DNA of 64,000 bases, from assembly GCA_963922205.1 (NCBI GenBank), contig CAWUHX010000227.1:186001-250000 (forward strand), given 5' to 3'. The DNA comes from Romanomermis culicivorax. Its lineage: Eukaryota > Nematoda > Enoplea > Mermithida > Mermithidae. The position numbers and the translations under genes were made by a program. Of the stretch, positions 1 to 12,310 are shown one piece after another (the stretch's first letter is position 1; every line of letters starts with the position of its first letter). The notes beneath the pieces were generated by a model. That model saw only the letters and a list, made by a program, of their open reading frames with translations. It was not told where the DNA came from and ran no database searches.

Positions 1-668
1 ACATTTGTGACAATTGACACAAAAGGCCAAAAAATTTGTTCCAATAAAACAGAAAGTTTTTATTGTTAAAAACCAACTGAGAACTGGGAAATATTTTTAG
101 CTAAAAATTCGACAAAAATGTAGGTAATTAAATCTTACTTCACTGATATACGTGAAAATTATCGTGTCCGTCCTATTTTTCATAAATTCTTACCAGTAAA
201 ATAAGAACAGCATAGAAAAGACTGTTTACGATCCACAGAGAATAGAATGCTGCGAGAATTCTAATCTACCTGCACAGAATTTTTCAGGAAGTTTATATTT
301 TAGTTTAATTTTCGGCTAAGAATTTCTTTCCAACAACGTTGTAAAGATTTAACATACCATAATTGCTTACTCCTGATGAACAAGTCGAAAGTGGCTTAAA
401 TTTTTAGTAGAAAAATTGATCATCATTGAGGTTGATTTGATCACCATTTGAATCAAACAGGGTTTTTTTTTACCTACGAGTCACAAGCCAAGTGGCTTGT
501 TGAACTAAAATTTTACAAGCCATTCCAAATTTTTACAAGCCAATTTTATAATATCGGCATACGTGAATGAATTCCAATGCTAGGTTATTTTTTAAAGAAA
601 TGTATATATTGAGCATCACGGCAATCGATCAAAAAAGAGATGTCATTCAACATTTATTTAATAACATT
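1..668. other. AT-rich stretch without a recognisable gene
   Basis: No coding signature is seen here. Positions 480-545 hold three copies of a word around ACAAGCC/GGCTTGT. The same word returns at about 1460-1535, so this stretch belongs to the repeat complex that follows. Confidence 0.5.
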
Positions 669-2515
669 TTAGAGCCGTTAATTCATTAAAATTCAGGAAA
701 TAATTGAAATTTTTGAGTTTGATCGAAGTCTAATCTACAAGCATTGTGGAACAAATTTCCCAGTAAACTATCCGAGAACATAATGACTTTGAATTACATG
801 AGAAATCGACGGTTAAGTCCTCTATGATGTAAAGAGAGAGCCCAAAAAAGCTATTAATCTTTCCTGTGTGAAACGCCGGAAAAATTTTTTGGGTATTGAC
901 ATTCTGCGATGCTGAAAATCACTTTTCCAAACACTTATTTGAAGAATTAGATTCGAATTTTGAGTTCAAAAGTCGTAATTTTTAGAATTTTATGTTTTGA
1001 AAAATTTTAAAACCATTAATTTATTCACTAACTCTCATGAACTTGAAAGAAGAGTAGAAATTTCCGAAAACTACTTCCATGCAGCTTTTGGATTGATTTT
1101 ACGTTAAGAAAAGAATAATCGCTTCAAAAAGTTTACAGACTTGACGTATTGATCTTCCTCAAAAAATGTGTCAAGGAAAAAATGTAAATCTTCATTAAAT
1201 ATCAAGATGAATTATTGAAGATTACGAATTAAAACATGAGATATAATACGTTTAAGATGATTAAAACTATTAAAGATTAAATGATAAATGAAGGTAGACA
1301 TGTTAGAAGCGGCGCCTGAGCTGGGAAATAAATAATAATGCTTATTTAAGTTATAACCGGTGCGCGCCGGAAAATTTTGAGATTATGACCTTCTAAAATG
1401 CACAAAAATGCATCTTTTCTGTATCCGATATGATCAAACACATGAGTCAAAAAATTCTGACAAGCCATTTTGGCTTGTTGGACTAAAATTCTACAAGCCA
1501 TTTTGTCAGTCCAACAAGCCATGGCTTGTAAAATGCTAAAAAAACTATGGAATCAAACACCAGAAATAAGAATTTTTGTTCTCAATCCCACCAATGAACA
1601 CAATATTCAGAATTTCTATTCATTCTTCAGTCATTGACGATTTAAAAGTTTGCTGCAATAATACAAATATAATATTCGTCGAAAATGTGCTAGGGCCAAA
1701 AAAGGAGTAGATAAGTTTCCAGACCACTGTTTTTTTCCCTCAAATTGTGCCTTTTCGGGAAAAAAATTCCAAAGAGGGAAAAAATTTTAGGCTCTTCCCC
1801 CATTTGGGGAAGAAAATTTTGGGGATCGGATACAGAAAAGATGCATTTTTGTGCATTTTATAAGTTCATAATCGCAAAACTTTCCGGCGCTTTGCGTCGG
1901 TTATAACTTTAATTATCATTATTACGTATTACCTGGCTCAGGCGCGGTTTTTAGCATGTCTACCTTCATTCACTACTATAATAAGTTTTCATCATCGTAA
2001 GCGTATTATTTCGTGTTTTAACTGATAATCTTCAAAATTTTATCATGATATTTAATGAAGATTCGCATTTTTTCCTGACACAGTTTTTGAGAAAGATCAA
2101 TACGTCAAGTATGTAAGCTTTTATCGCAATTATTTCTTTCCTGATGTTAAATCAATTCAAAAGCTTCATTGAAGTAGTTTTCGGAAATTTCTACTCTTTT
2201 TATTCATTAATATTCTAGAAATTACGACTTTTGGACACAAAATTCGAATCTAATTCTTGAAATAAATGTTCGGAAAATAGATTTTCCAGCGTCGCAGAAT
2301 ATCAATACCCAAAAAACTTTTCCGGCGTGTTTTTGGGCTGTCACTTGTCATCATAGAGGACTTAACCATCGATTTCTCATGTAATTTGAAGTCGTTATGC
2401 TCTTGGATAATTTGCTGGAAAATTTGTTCAACAATGCTTGCAGATTAGACTTCAAACTCGAAAATTTCAATTTTTTCCTCAATTTTGATGAATTAACGGC
2501 GGCCCTAAAAACACC
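669..2515. repeat. Large inverted repeat, two arms of about 0.7 kb
   Basis: The left arm (about 669-1430) and the reverse complement of the right arm (about 1840-2515) can be followed side by side with moderate divergence. Both carry, in the same order, a GTTAATTCATTAAAATT-like start, a segment with AAGCATTGT, an ACATGAGAAATCGA segment, a CGCCGGAAAA block, a GGTAGACATG segment and a GCATCTTTTCTGTATC end. The spacer (1430-1840) holds short palindromic words. A third partial copy of the arm is at 13.3-13.9 and 15.2-15.5 kb and a fourth at 46.6-47.3 kb, so this is a dispersed family and the pair here may be two head-to-head insertions or one foldback element. No transposase is visible. Confidence 0.75.
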
Positions 2516-2589
2516 AGAAGGCATGAAAAAGTTCCGAAACACTGAAATAAAGCGTCTATGAGCATTTATAGGCGAAAAAACGACTTCGG

Positions 2590-3200
2590 GAAAATAGGGG
2601 GGGGGGGAAATTTGACCCCTTTAACTATTTGAGGAAAAGGGAGATATTTGGGAAAATTTCCCCCATTTGGGGAAAAGGCCCGGGGAAAAAACAGTATTTC
2701 AGACTCAAATTTGAAATGCCTAAAAGTCAAGGAAGTTCAACGTTTAACTAGCCAATGGCAAAGCGCCAAAAATTTTTATGCCAATCGTCAAAAAAATATT
2801 TTGGCGCAAATAGTTGACTTCCACTGTTCATTCAGTGGGATTGGAAACTGTGTTTTTTTGCACTGTGCAAAACTTTTTTTTTCAGGTTTTTTGCACTGTG
2901 CAAAAAAATATTTATCAATTGTGAAAAAAAAATGTTAAATCAGTTATCTTCGGTATTGCGTCTGAGTATTTGACGCATTGTTTTTTCCACATTTGCACTA
3001 TAATGTGGAAAAAAATCTGGAATCTGGAACAAATTTTTTAGGTCTTTCCACAAATGTGGAAGAAAAAATTGGGGTTTTCATACCTAGAAAAGATGCATTT
3101 TGGTGCATTTTAGTAGGTCCAAATGGAATTGACATTGTTGGCACAATTTTTCAACCAAAAATTTACGCGACGCGACTTTCGGCTTAGTTTTTTCAGGAGA
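2590..3200. repeat. Palindrome-word repeats, related to the flanking family
   Basis: Contains runs built from CCCCATTTGGGG and CCACATTTGTGG-type self-complementary words, a GCACTGTGCAAAA pair (2860-2910), and a GATGCATTTTGGTGCATTTTAG block at 3093-3114 that also flanks other copies of the family. Short ORFs here are low in coding character. Confidence 0.55.
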
Positions 3201-3469
3201 AAACAATTATGAACATCTTTAATTTATTTGCGTCGGTGTTGAGAAAAAATTCGCAGCCGAAAATTAAAGAAAAATATGAGATGCCTGAAAAATTCTATAT
3301 AAAAATACTGAATTCTCGCAGCATCCGATTTCTTTTCGAATCATATAAACTGCTTTCTCCATCAATTTTCTAATTGCACCTGTTGACGTGCTTAAACAAG
3401 AGTTGGCAGTTGACACGATTTTTATGCAAATTGGTGGTGCGGCGAAAGTATCTTTGGTCATGTTATGAT

Positions 3470-3560
3470 TTTAGGCTGGGAAAATTTTCTTGTGCCATTG
3501 ACACAATTTTTTTTGGCCCTTTGTGCCAATTGGCACAAATGTCCGTGCACAAAAGAACGC
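3470..3560. repeat. Copy of the GTGCCAATTGGCAC palindromic repeat
   Basis: Contains the perfect palindrome TTGTGCCAATTGGCACAA followed by ATGTCCGTGCACAAAA. Near-identical stretches are at 12945-13025 (opposite orientation) and 45830-45910, so this is a dispersed repeat. It lies just downstream of the isolated BUD13-like first exon. Confidence 0.7.
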
Positions 3561-3586
3561 TGTGACAGAGAGACAGACAGACTAAC

Positions 3587-3693
3587 CTTGGAACAACTTT
3601 AGGTTTAATCTTTTTCTTGCTCTTGGACTTCGACTTTTTTATATCCTCGTTTGACAAATATTTTTTCAGGTAATCATCCTTCGAAAGCGCCAT
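3587..3693 (-). CDS. BUD13: BUD13-like N-terminal exon (isolated)
   Basis: An ATG at 3693 in good context starts a 35-codon exon, MALSKDDYLKKYLSNEDI followed by a Ser/Lys-rich stretch. This matches the start of BUD13 proteins (a Ser-Lys-x-x-Tyr-Leu-Lys-x-Tyr-Leu motif, then a lysine-rich run). BUD13 is a subunit of the RES complex, which acts in pre-mRNA splicing and retention in the nucleus. The exon ends in phase 2 at a good donor, CCAAG/GTTAGT. That phase is exactly what the exon starting at 9083 needs, and together they rebuild the family's lysine-rich to MRIVDDD-like junction. Yet that exon lies upstream in the sense of transcription (higher coordinate on the minus strand), so this first exon sits on the wrong side of the gene body. 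A tandem partial duplication, a rearrangement or an assembly error could explain it. No second exon is seen between 1 and 3586. Confidence 0.7.
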
Positions 3694-3699
3694 TTCGGA

Positions 3700-4850
3700 T
3701 CAGAGGTCTTCTTATCGCCGAAAAATGCTTTCTTCCGAAAATGGACGGCAGGCGACAGATAATCAGCTCTCAAAATCATACAGTAAAATGGCATCAGGGA
3801 GAAAATCTTTTTCACAGTAACGCACCTGGAAATCAGATCAGAAATATAGACGTCGCGAAGGAGCGCTACACAACGCAACACACGTACTATCAAACATTTT
3901 ATCTCAGGTAATGTACATGAAGGAGTGCGTGTTGAGCTACAGTAATAAAATGAGTTGAGAATATTTCACAAAATATAGCATAACAATTTGCCTTGAGAAT
4001 CATATCGAAATGTGATAGTCGCTCAACAATGGTATAAAATTCGGGAACGAATCACCTGAGAAGCGACATTCGTGGGTTCTTTAGAAATAAGGTACCTGAA
4101 ACAACCAGGAAAAAATTATTTTAATCAAACTCAAGACGCCCTGAATGCTCATGTATCGAGAACAACATGCACTCGAAATAAAAGCAATTTACTTTACAGG
4201 TTAATCCTAGAAAACATGTATTCTTTGATCTAAATATTTCCACTGGCCAGCCTGTTGATATATTTAGATCGTTCGGTTAATTTTTGGATTTTAAAAATTT
4301 TTGAGGCTTTTGATGTTTGGAATTTTTCCGTGGCTTTCAACTTTCTCGTGTATAAAGCATCAAAAGAATTCGTCACGTTTGACCGAGCAGCTTTTGGAAA
4401 TTTCGAATTGCTCGGTGTTTTGCGGAAATACTGGTAAGATCATCACTGTGATTATCGAAGAAATTTGTTGGTACATGAGCAGAAAACAGAATGAATGAAA
4501 ACCAAATTTGAAAGCACCGTTTTCCTTAGTCTATTTTCTTTTGAATTAGCCACGGAAAGAAGATCTCGTGCAAATAATGAACAACCTGCGTACAATACCC
4601 TTTTTCAGATTGACCGTATTAGATGTGACTAGTACTTGGAGAAAGACAATGTTGACATTAAGATGCGTACCTATCGACTGATTACGAATTCCTTTAGATT
4701 ATTGTATCCTGAGGTCCATATAAAAATGAATGAACTATATTTTTTATAATTTTGATTGAAATTCTAATGGTTTACAGAGAAAATTAAGGCGAATTGGTTT
4801 TCAATTTACCTTTTCTGAAAACTGATCCCTTTGTAAACTTCATTTTTTTC
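3700..4850. other. No gene recognised
   Basis: This stretch holds only short AT-rich ORFs in several frames without conserved motifs. It would include the promoter of the isolated BUD13-like exon. No repeat family seen elsewhere in the window was recognised. Confidence 0.4.
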
Positions 4851-4855
4851 AATAT

Positions 4856-6936
4856 TCACGTTTTCGGTCGGACGGCGTTCTGACGTAAGTTGTAGCAGCG
4901 CTTCTGTAATGCCCTCACCGCCGTTGACCACATCAACTCGAAATTTTCGTCGCTGCACTCTGATCTTTTTTGAACCGTTTGTCGTACGATGGTCTTGATC
5001 TCGCTCATTTTGTTTGCGTCAAGCCGTTCAATGTTCGCTTCTGGATAGTCACGTTTAACCGAACTTGTTTTCAGGACGCTGTCGCCAAAAAAACACTGGA
5101 AAAATGGAAAAAGAAAATATGCGAAACAAAATCTAAAAAATACCACTACTCACATTAGTGGCTAGAGCGACTGTTAGGTCTCTTGTAAATATTGAGCAAT
5201 CACTATATTTGAGCGATTTCCATTTGACGTTTTTGATGACCTCATCAGCCGACACCAAATTTTTGGTCGGCGGAATTGCTGTCAATAAAAAGAAACAAAT
5301 TTTTAGTATGGTATCGAAATGATTTACATTCCAATGCACGAACAAACTACGTTTTATCGTTTTTTTTCTGCAAACAATGATTAGGAACTCGTGCAGTTTG
5401 CTCTGCCAGGCATCCAATTACGCAGATCGCTGTAGCCCGAATTTCTCATCACTGGAGACACTTTGAAACGATTTCGAGTGCGAAAAATCTTGCGATTTTC
5501 CCAAAAAAAGAAGATTTCCGCATTTGACCGTCTAAAACTTGTCTATAACATTTTCCGCCAAACTTAATTCATTAGCCATAAAGTTTGGTGCATTGCGACA
5601 ATGCTAGCGTCACACTGCCGAAAATTGTTTCGAATTTTTATAGTTTTGGATTTACGCAAACGCTGTCATCAAGTAGTTTTTTATTTTCAATAAACCAACT
5701 TATTCACGTCGTTTTGTATCAAACCAACTTTGTGCCTGATCGTGGCTTTGTGTACTGAAAAATTGACCAACTTCGACTAGAGATGGGCCGGATACAGTTT
5801 TTTGGCTACGTCGAATCAGGATCCTAGAAAATTGCTCTATCTGATCTGAATCTGGATTCGTATCAAGAAAACTCCAATCGTCGTACCCAGATACAGAACG
5901 GCAGATCCGGCCGGATTCGCATCGGATCCTACTATTTGAATGAATGTCGCGCACTTAACGTTCAATTATTCTGAATCAAATTGTATGAATTCATATTTCT
6001 TCTCAGTTCAGATGTTATCATGATAATCAAATTTACGCAAGATCTCAAAATCTTTAGAGGTTCATCAACTTTGATATGAGATGAGACACAGCAGATTCAC
6101 GGAAGCAATCATGGATAACTAATGAATACTACTGTACACTGCTTTTTGGCCGTGTTTCAGCTTAATTGTACTGAACATTATAGGTAATTTCCATTTCTGG
6201 CGCGAAGCGTCGTCAAATATCTGCGGATCCGGATACCCAGCCCAACTCTAACCCTTACGTTTCTGCCGAAGTTCCAAAAAATTGGCGATCTTTTCGAATG
6301 CGGCATTATTGTTCGCCAATAATTCTCGCAATTCAACTAGAGCTTCCGTGTTGGCCGCCAAGGCTTCCGCCATTAGACGAATTGCATCGGCCAATTCTTG
6401 CTCTGGCTTTTGTACTAGGTGTGCAAACTATAAAGACATAAAAATATAGTCAACCGGGATAACTTGGGCCCATGTTGCAAAGTTTCAATTTTTGTTGATA
6501 AGAAGTATAGTCTGTTTTTCTGGGAAGGCTTGAAAAGAATGGAAAGCGCATCTATTTCATGTTTTTTATCATTTCCTGCCATACCACTGGAAATTTGTGA
6601 GCCAATCTAGCTAACGGTAAACATCTGTTGAGTTTGACGGATTTGAAGACGGTACACTAATTTTTTGTCATTTTATAATTTACAAATTGTTTCATGACGT
6701 TACTTTTTTTTAAATCTCGAATTTGCTCATTTTAGAATTAGTTGACGAGACATAAATTATGTAAATTTATCAGAATAAATTCACTTATACATCTTCCAAC
6801 GTGGAATGAATCGGCGCCGCATCAAGGTCGTGAATAACGTAATCATCATTGGTGGTCGCAGCAGCGTTCTGGTCGAATCGGAATAAGCTCGAACTTTGAG
6901 TGGGAGTTTGGGACTCGGTGCAGATATACCCGGGGT
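4856..6936 (-). CDS. BEN-domain protein (four visible 3' exons)
   Basis: Exons, in order of transcription: 6936-6791, 6427-6259, 5278-5154 and 5095-4856, ending with TGA. All junction phases agree (0, 1, 0), with donors GTATAAG, GTAAGG and GTGAGT. The second exon encodes an alanine/glutamate-rich amphipathic helix (FAHLVQKPEQELADAIRLMA and onward) that may be a coiled coil. The last two encode a BEN domain: Phe-Thr-Arg-Asp-Leu, then a leucine-aspartate-x-x-Lys-Met helix, and a final helix with Trp at MWSTAV and Cys in RCYNLR. BEN domains bind DNA or mediate contacts in chromatin and transcription factors. The start is missing; a further exon at 7783-7651 (GNFSLFSLYSRIPEDVTLDE...) would join in phase but its donor is weak. 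The gene lies between the body and the first exon of the BUD13-like gene. Confidence 0.6.
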
Positions 6937-6989
6937 CTATAATTGTTCGGGGTAAAATTGTATTCAAAACATTATAATTCAAAATTTTT

Positions 6990-7645
6990 TAAAAACTTTC
7001 ATGTATTGCCTACACTACTTTTTCTCCACAAATCCCCAGCTTTTCGCTTCCTACACTTTTCCTACATACCGAAGACCAGCGAATATTCCATCCTCCCTCT
7101 ATGGCATTACGTAAGCGAGAGGAGTGTCGTGAGAATCCTCATAAATCATCGGTCAAATAGTTAACCCCGTCGAGATTTGTCAAAATAAGTCAGCCATGAA
7201 AACCTCCTTTTTGGTCCAAAGAACTAAAAAGTCAACTTTTTGGTAGCTCACTGTTGAACAAAAATGTTCGAAATCAACTCACTGTTGAACAAAAATGTTC
7301 AAAAATGTCAATTCTGTAGAGATTCGCACTATAAATGAGTATTTTCATGCTTTGTTCAACAAAAATTATTTAAAGCCGCTTTTCGGACTTTTTGGGCGAA
7401 AAAAATCGAAATTGATGAGCTTCTAAAATTTTGGACAACTGATGGCCTCACCAAAAAGAATGTCGCGGTTCCTCGTAAAATAGCCTGGGTGGTCATTGCA
7501 ACGTCATGATGTGCAGGGGAGACAATGAAGAAAAATTTTGAACGTACTTTTTGGTTTCGTGGGGACTTGTTTTGACGACAATTTTTCAGACGATCGATTT
7601 TTAGCTGAAAAAATCAAACATTTAGCATGTTTGAAATACAATAAA
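6990..7645. other. No gene recognised
   Basis: An intron or intergenic stretch. Two near-identical GTTGAACAAAAATGTTC words occur at about 7252 and 7283, forming a short direct repeat. Nothing else is identifiable. Confidence 0.4.
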
Positions 7646-7867
7646 TTTACAACAGATCAAACGTATAATGCCAGACGCTGAATATAAGTCTAATTTCATG
7701 AATTCCGGGGGAAGTTTTGCATTTTCGTCGAGCGTTACATCTTCCGGAATTCGCGAATACAACGAAAATAATGAAAAATTACCCTGGTTGTGAAGCAATT
7801 GCAAAGAAAAAAATTATTTCGAAAGTGAGCCTGCGAAAACTTAGGTAAGACGAAATGTTTCATAATC

Positions 7868-9083
7868 CTCACTTTCCATATACTTGTGAGATCGGTGTCT
7901 TCTCACCGACTGCTCCGAATCCGACGAATGACGACGATGTCTTCTGTGCGATATTTCTCTGTCGTCAGGTTTAATTTTTGTCCTTCTTCGGTTTGAATAT
8001 TCGACATTTTTTGACGCTGAAAAAAAGAATTCAGCACGTTTGTGATTAATTTAAAATAGTTTTATACAGTTAAAGACATAGAAAAACAAAAGCGAAACAT
8101 TCTTCACGGAACTTCCATTGTAATCGGTGGAACATGTGAAATTCGAATATTCAGTTACAATGTTTGAACTTAAAGAAAAATTTTAACAATTGCTTTCTAT
8201 CCTCACATTTTCTAGACCTATAAAATTGCCGTCTTTCCGTTGACTGATCAGAATCTGATGAATAATGTCGTCCATCATCCCAAATTCCTATGTTTTCGTC
8301 GCTTCTAAACTGCCTTTCAAATAATCTAATGGAGGAACAAGGGCATTTTGTCGCAAAGTCATAATTTTTTCCTTTTCTAATCGACCGCCTTTCTAATGAT
8401 TGATCAGAATCGGATGAATCGCGATGTCGTTTACGCTCGATTTTCTTTCGCTTCTCGATCGATTGATAACGCCGATCAGGTCTTTCCGAAGACTGATCAG
8501 ACTCAGAAGGATCGTTGCATCTTGATTTTTCAACTTGACTATGTCTACTATGTTTAATGGATATATCCGAATCATCAGAATCATGACTGCGCTTTTTTAA
8601 TCGATGGATAGGCTCAATTTTAATTGCACGATTATTATGCGCGTTGGAATCACTTACATTACTTTGGCGTTTGATTTTTGATAGTTTTTCTGCAAAGTTT
8701 TTGAAATTTAATTCCTACTAAAATAAAAGTCAATGTTTAAATATGATTGAAATTGTCACTATTTCACATCAATGGAAATTTGAGCATAGAAGTAATTTTT
8801 CAGAATTTCGAGAGAATAAGAAAGATGGGATTCTATTCTCCACAACCAGGTTTTACCGTCTGAATCAACACTCGAAGATTTAAAGTTCTCGACCATGTTC
8901 GATTTATTGGCTCCATTGTTAACTGAAACTAACATCGGCATATCTTCTCCTTCCTCGTCATCGACTACGGTGATTTCTGCTGCAGGATTCGATGTGGAGG
9001 ATTGCTTTCCGGCTTGAGCCGTTGAGCTAGTTTGTTGAACAGTTGTTGTTCCGAAATCTTCCTTTACGTGGACAATCTTCATA
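7868..9083 (-). CDS. BUD13: BUD13-like protein, internal exons
   Basis: Three exons can be joined in phase: 9083-8857, 8689-8207 and 8016 to about 7868-7912 (end uncertain, several possible donors). The first begins (after one base) with MKIVHVKEDF, comparable to the family's MRIVDDD motif, followed by an acidic DDEEGEDMPMLV segment like the family's DLPVVAEF region and an ENFKSSS stretch. The next exons carry five imperfect copies of an Arg-His-x-SerSer-Asp-Ser-Asp-Gln-Ser-x-Glu-Arg-Arg unit, typical of the Ser/Asp/Arg repeats in the middle of animal BUD13. The conserved C-terminal half (the acidic DDEDLDRM-like and PPNRFGI-like motifs) was not found in the window, so the copy is partial or its end lies elsewhere. 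A TTTAG acceptor precedes 9083; no N-terminal exon is seen between 9084 and 11000. Confidence 0.65.
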
Positions 9084-9299
9084 CTAAAGAAGCAAGGCTA
9101 TAATTCAAGAAAAGCCTGAACAAACATTCAATTTCAAGAATTCGGTCCATATCAAATAATTTACCGTCGGAAAAAAAAACATTTTTGAAGCAGAGATCAA
9201 AAGTAGACGCGCAGATGAAGCAGGGAATTTTATATCAGCCGCAGCTATTAGCATTGTACTCTTTAACTCATTTCTTTTTTTAGTCATCAACAGTCAATA

Positions 9300-10355
9300 T
9301 TTTAACGAAAATTGAGAATTTTCAAGGCCAGACGTTTTGAACGTGGGCTTTAACAATGAATTGAGATGGAAATATCATACATTCAGAGCTTCTATTCAGA
9401 AATAATTATTGCAAAGATTCAATGTCCAGTTTTCAAAATTTTTGACCCCTAAAATGCAGAAAATCAAAGAAATTCAGCGTTTGACGACCAGCTCAAAAAT
9501 TTGTGCCAAATGGCCCAAACGTCCAGTCTTTTTAAGCGACTGCGAATTTTTTTGTGTCAAATACCATGTTTTGGACTTTAGAACTAAAAAACTTATTCAG
9601 ACAGCAAGATTTTTTGAAGTCGAATCGAATCAGCGTTTTCAGGTTTGAGTTGATTTTGAAGTTTGAGTTTGAATTCATAATCATATTGGAAGTGATTTTC
9701 ATAAATTTCAGGTTTAATTTAAATTTTTCAATTTGTATAGTGATGCATGTGTTTGAGCCTTATTTTATTGAACCCTTGAATGGATTTCTCAACACTTTAG
9801 AGTGTCAGAATAAAAAAAAATCGTTGCGTAGCGCCGGAAAGATATACATACGAAACAACTAAAGAATAAGAACAGAAGCTGCATTTTCAATGCTCTACAC
9901 TTTTGTGCCAGAAGGAAATAAAATCAAGTGCTGTCTTGAAAGAAGGTTTGTGCAAAAATAAGCGAAATATCGTGTTTTTTACATAAAAAATTTTCTTTGC
10001 AAAGATTTCTTGGCCGATCTATGTGCAGTACAAGAGGTAATTCCTGCAAAACTAGAAATCGGATGGACTGGTGGCTAGAAATGGGATAAAAATTCTGGTC
10101 ATCGTTGTCTATGCTAAGCATTGTGCTTTGTCGGGTGCGCCACTTGGAACAGCTGTTAATGGCTGGCCTTTGAAAGTGACAAAGGCGCGCAGCTGCTCAG
10201 TTGACTATGGCGCGAAGGGAAGAAAAACGACGATTTACGCGAGGCTACAGTATGATTGACCACTTGTTAGGAAGAGAAAGTATATATCATGTAGTATGTT
10301 TAATTAATCTTTTCGTAAAACGAAAATTAATTTCATAGGTTTATTTTTTGCGAAT
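9300..10355. other. No gene recognised
   Basis: Short ORFs only. Around 9985-10040 a fragment resembling 48290-48375 (reverse strand, shared AAATTCTT..GCAAAGAT..GGCCGATC layout) suggests an old dispersed repeat. Confidence 0.35.
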
Positions 10356-10379
10356 AATTTAAACTCTCGATAAAAAAGT

Positions 10380-10660
10380 TAACACTGAAAAAGTCAGCAC
10401 CACATCTACAGAAATGAAGAGGAATTGAAATGAAAGAAAAAACAACAGGAAGAAAATAAAAACATAACAAAAATTAAAAAGAAAAAAACGAAAAAAGGAA
10501 AAAGACAACAAAATCAAAAGAGAAAAGAAATAAAACCATAAAAACAAAAAGAAAAAAAGAAAAAGAAAAAACGCAACAAAAGGGAAAGAAGAAAGATGAA
10601 ATAAAAACCAAAAAAGGACAAAAACAAGGAACTTCCACGGACTACAATTCAAAAGCTAAA
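10380..10660. repeat. Polypurine low-complexity tract
   Basis: The plus strand is almost entirely A and G with scattered C and T (AAAGAAAAAAG-type runs). The minus-strand ORF through it (a Phe/Leu/Ser run) is an artefact of composition. The tract resembles the purine arm of the foldback element at 39.8-39.9 kb, but no pyrimidine partner arm lies nearby. Confidence 0.7.
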
Positions 10661-10699
10661 GGAAAGCAACCAAGAATTTCGATTTTTCAACCAACAAGA

Positions 10700-11880
10700 A
10701 TTTCTACTTGGACTCAAAATGTTCTAATGATAAAATGATGCAAAAAACTAAAACTAGAATAAAGATAATGGAACAGATACTGGCACTGTGAGACAAAAGC
10801 TGTCAGCAGCAGCGGTTCAGCGTCGAGAAAATGATGTTTCATTGAAAAGTACGGCTCGCTTTTGCTCTCTATAATGTTCTAAATTTTAAAATTAACTTAC
10901 CTACATAATTTGACTTACTACTTGAATCACAAGTCAAATCCGCACAAAATCCTTCAATTGTGGGTTAATAAATCTACTACCCAAAGGCCAAAGTTCGAAC
11001 CCTGAAGTTTTTCATCGTTAATGGTTAATCTCGTTTTTCCCCAAACAGAAACTGATGGAAAAAACGGGTAGGGTATTTAATCAGCCAAAAAAACAATTCA
11101 AACATAAGTTAAATTTATTGAATATGAATCTTTAGATTTTAGATTATAATAACTTAACTCAACAGAACAGTGATTAGAACCAAATCGAGCAGTGCTAAAA
11201 GTTTTCTGAATCAAAAATTCACGAAGCATTTGATTTATTTGTTGTTGTAATCTGATATCAAATCTGTTGTCATGTCAGCGTCAGAAGAGACTGCATTGCA
11301 GTTACTACAGTTGGTTCAACTCTCAATTTATTGTTAAATTAGGTAGAAGGTTGTATTATAGAAAACAAAATGGAAAAAAAATTCTTTTCTTAAAAAACCC
11401 AAAAGCCCCCCCCCCAAACCCACCAACCCAAAAACCTAATGCCCGACGACCCTGCACAGGATCAAACATTTATCCATAACATGTCAATAAGTAAAAGCTT
11501 AGCTAAAGTGTTATTTCCTAATCGCGCGCTAGATTATATACAAAAATTATAATGAATTGAAATCTGTTGCCAAGTGCTGGAAAACTTTCACTATTGCGAA
11601 AGTGAAAGAAACTAGTGAAGCCACCTATTTTCTAACGCATCGAAATGCATCTCTAGACAGGAAACCCTATAAACTGATCAAAAGGGCAGTCAGGCTTCAA
11701 GTTGCACAGTGCAACTTGACAGAAAAAAATTGGTTGCACAGCAATCGAATTTCGGGCTGTCGATGTGTATTCTCCTTATTTCTAACCGTTCTAAATTAAG
11801 GTGTTTCAAGCGATTTTCATACGTTAAATCAAGATTCCAAACAAATGTATGGCAAACTGGCGTTGAACTTTTTCAAAATA
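10700..11880. other. No gene recognised; one repeat-word block
   Basis: At 11635-11780 a copy of the palindrome-word family occurs, with the word GTTGCACAGTGCAAC and a preceding AAATGCATCTCTAGACAGGAAA block. The rest shows short ORFs only and a C-run at 11405-11425. Confidence 0.4.
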
Positions 11881-11886
11881 TTAATA

Positions 11887-12310
11887 TCAGAAATTTGATA
11901 AGGATTCCAAACAAGAGTAATACTCAAAGATAGATCTAACATAAGTTTTAAATGCTTTGACTAACAGGCAGGTATTTTTGAAGCAAAATGCTTTACGTAA
12001 TAAACAGGAAATCCTAGTTGCTTTAGGGGCTATGTTTTTACAATGTAACCCAGAGGATAAATCATAGATAATGTAAACATCAAGATTTTTTACAGCTGAG
12101 TTAGAATCAGTTACAATTTCATTTCCTAATATATATTGGTTTTTTGGATTGTTGTGCCCTATATAAATGACAGAACATATATAATAAGAAATATTCAGCT
12201 GCCAATTTAAAGCCCATTCAATGATAGTATTTAAATCAAATTGAAGTTGAGTAGATTTGTCAGATGTATGGTATATTTTCAAATTAGCAAATAGAAGAAT
12301 ATACTACTAT
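11887..12310 (-). pseudogene. LINE reverse transcriptase fragment
   Basis: The translation covers the region just after the catalytic box of a non-LTR reverse transcriptase: ILLFANLKIYH..., then FDLNTIIEWALNWQLNIS, a CSVIYIGHNNPK segment, YILGNEIV, a DLSSGLHCKNI segment, and KAFKTYVRSIFEYYS. This order is typical of CR1/jockey-type elements. The catalytic FADD is degraded to FAN-L, and no N- or C-terminal parts are attached, so the copy is dead. A possibly related C-terminal fragment is at 47640-47905 on the other strand. Confidence 0.8.

Noticed and set aside
3651-3911. 86-codon plus-strand ORF beginning at TTTTTTCAGG
   Set aside because: It is antisense to the BUD13-like first exon and its upstream region; the minus-strand reading has family similarity and this one has none.
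10359-10652. 97-codon minus-strand ORF rich in Phe and Leu
   Set aside because: It is the translation of a polypurine tract; the composition alone explains it.
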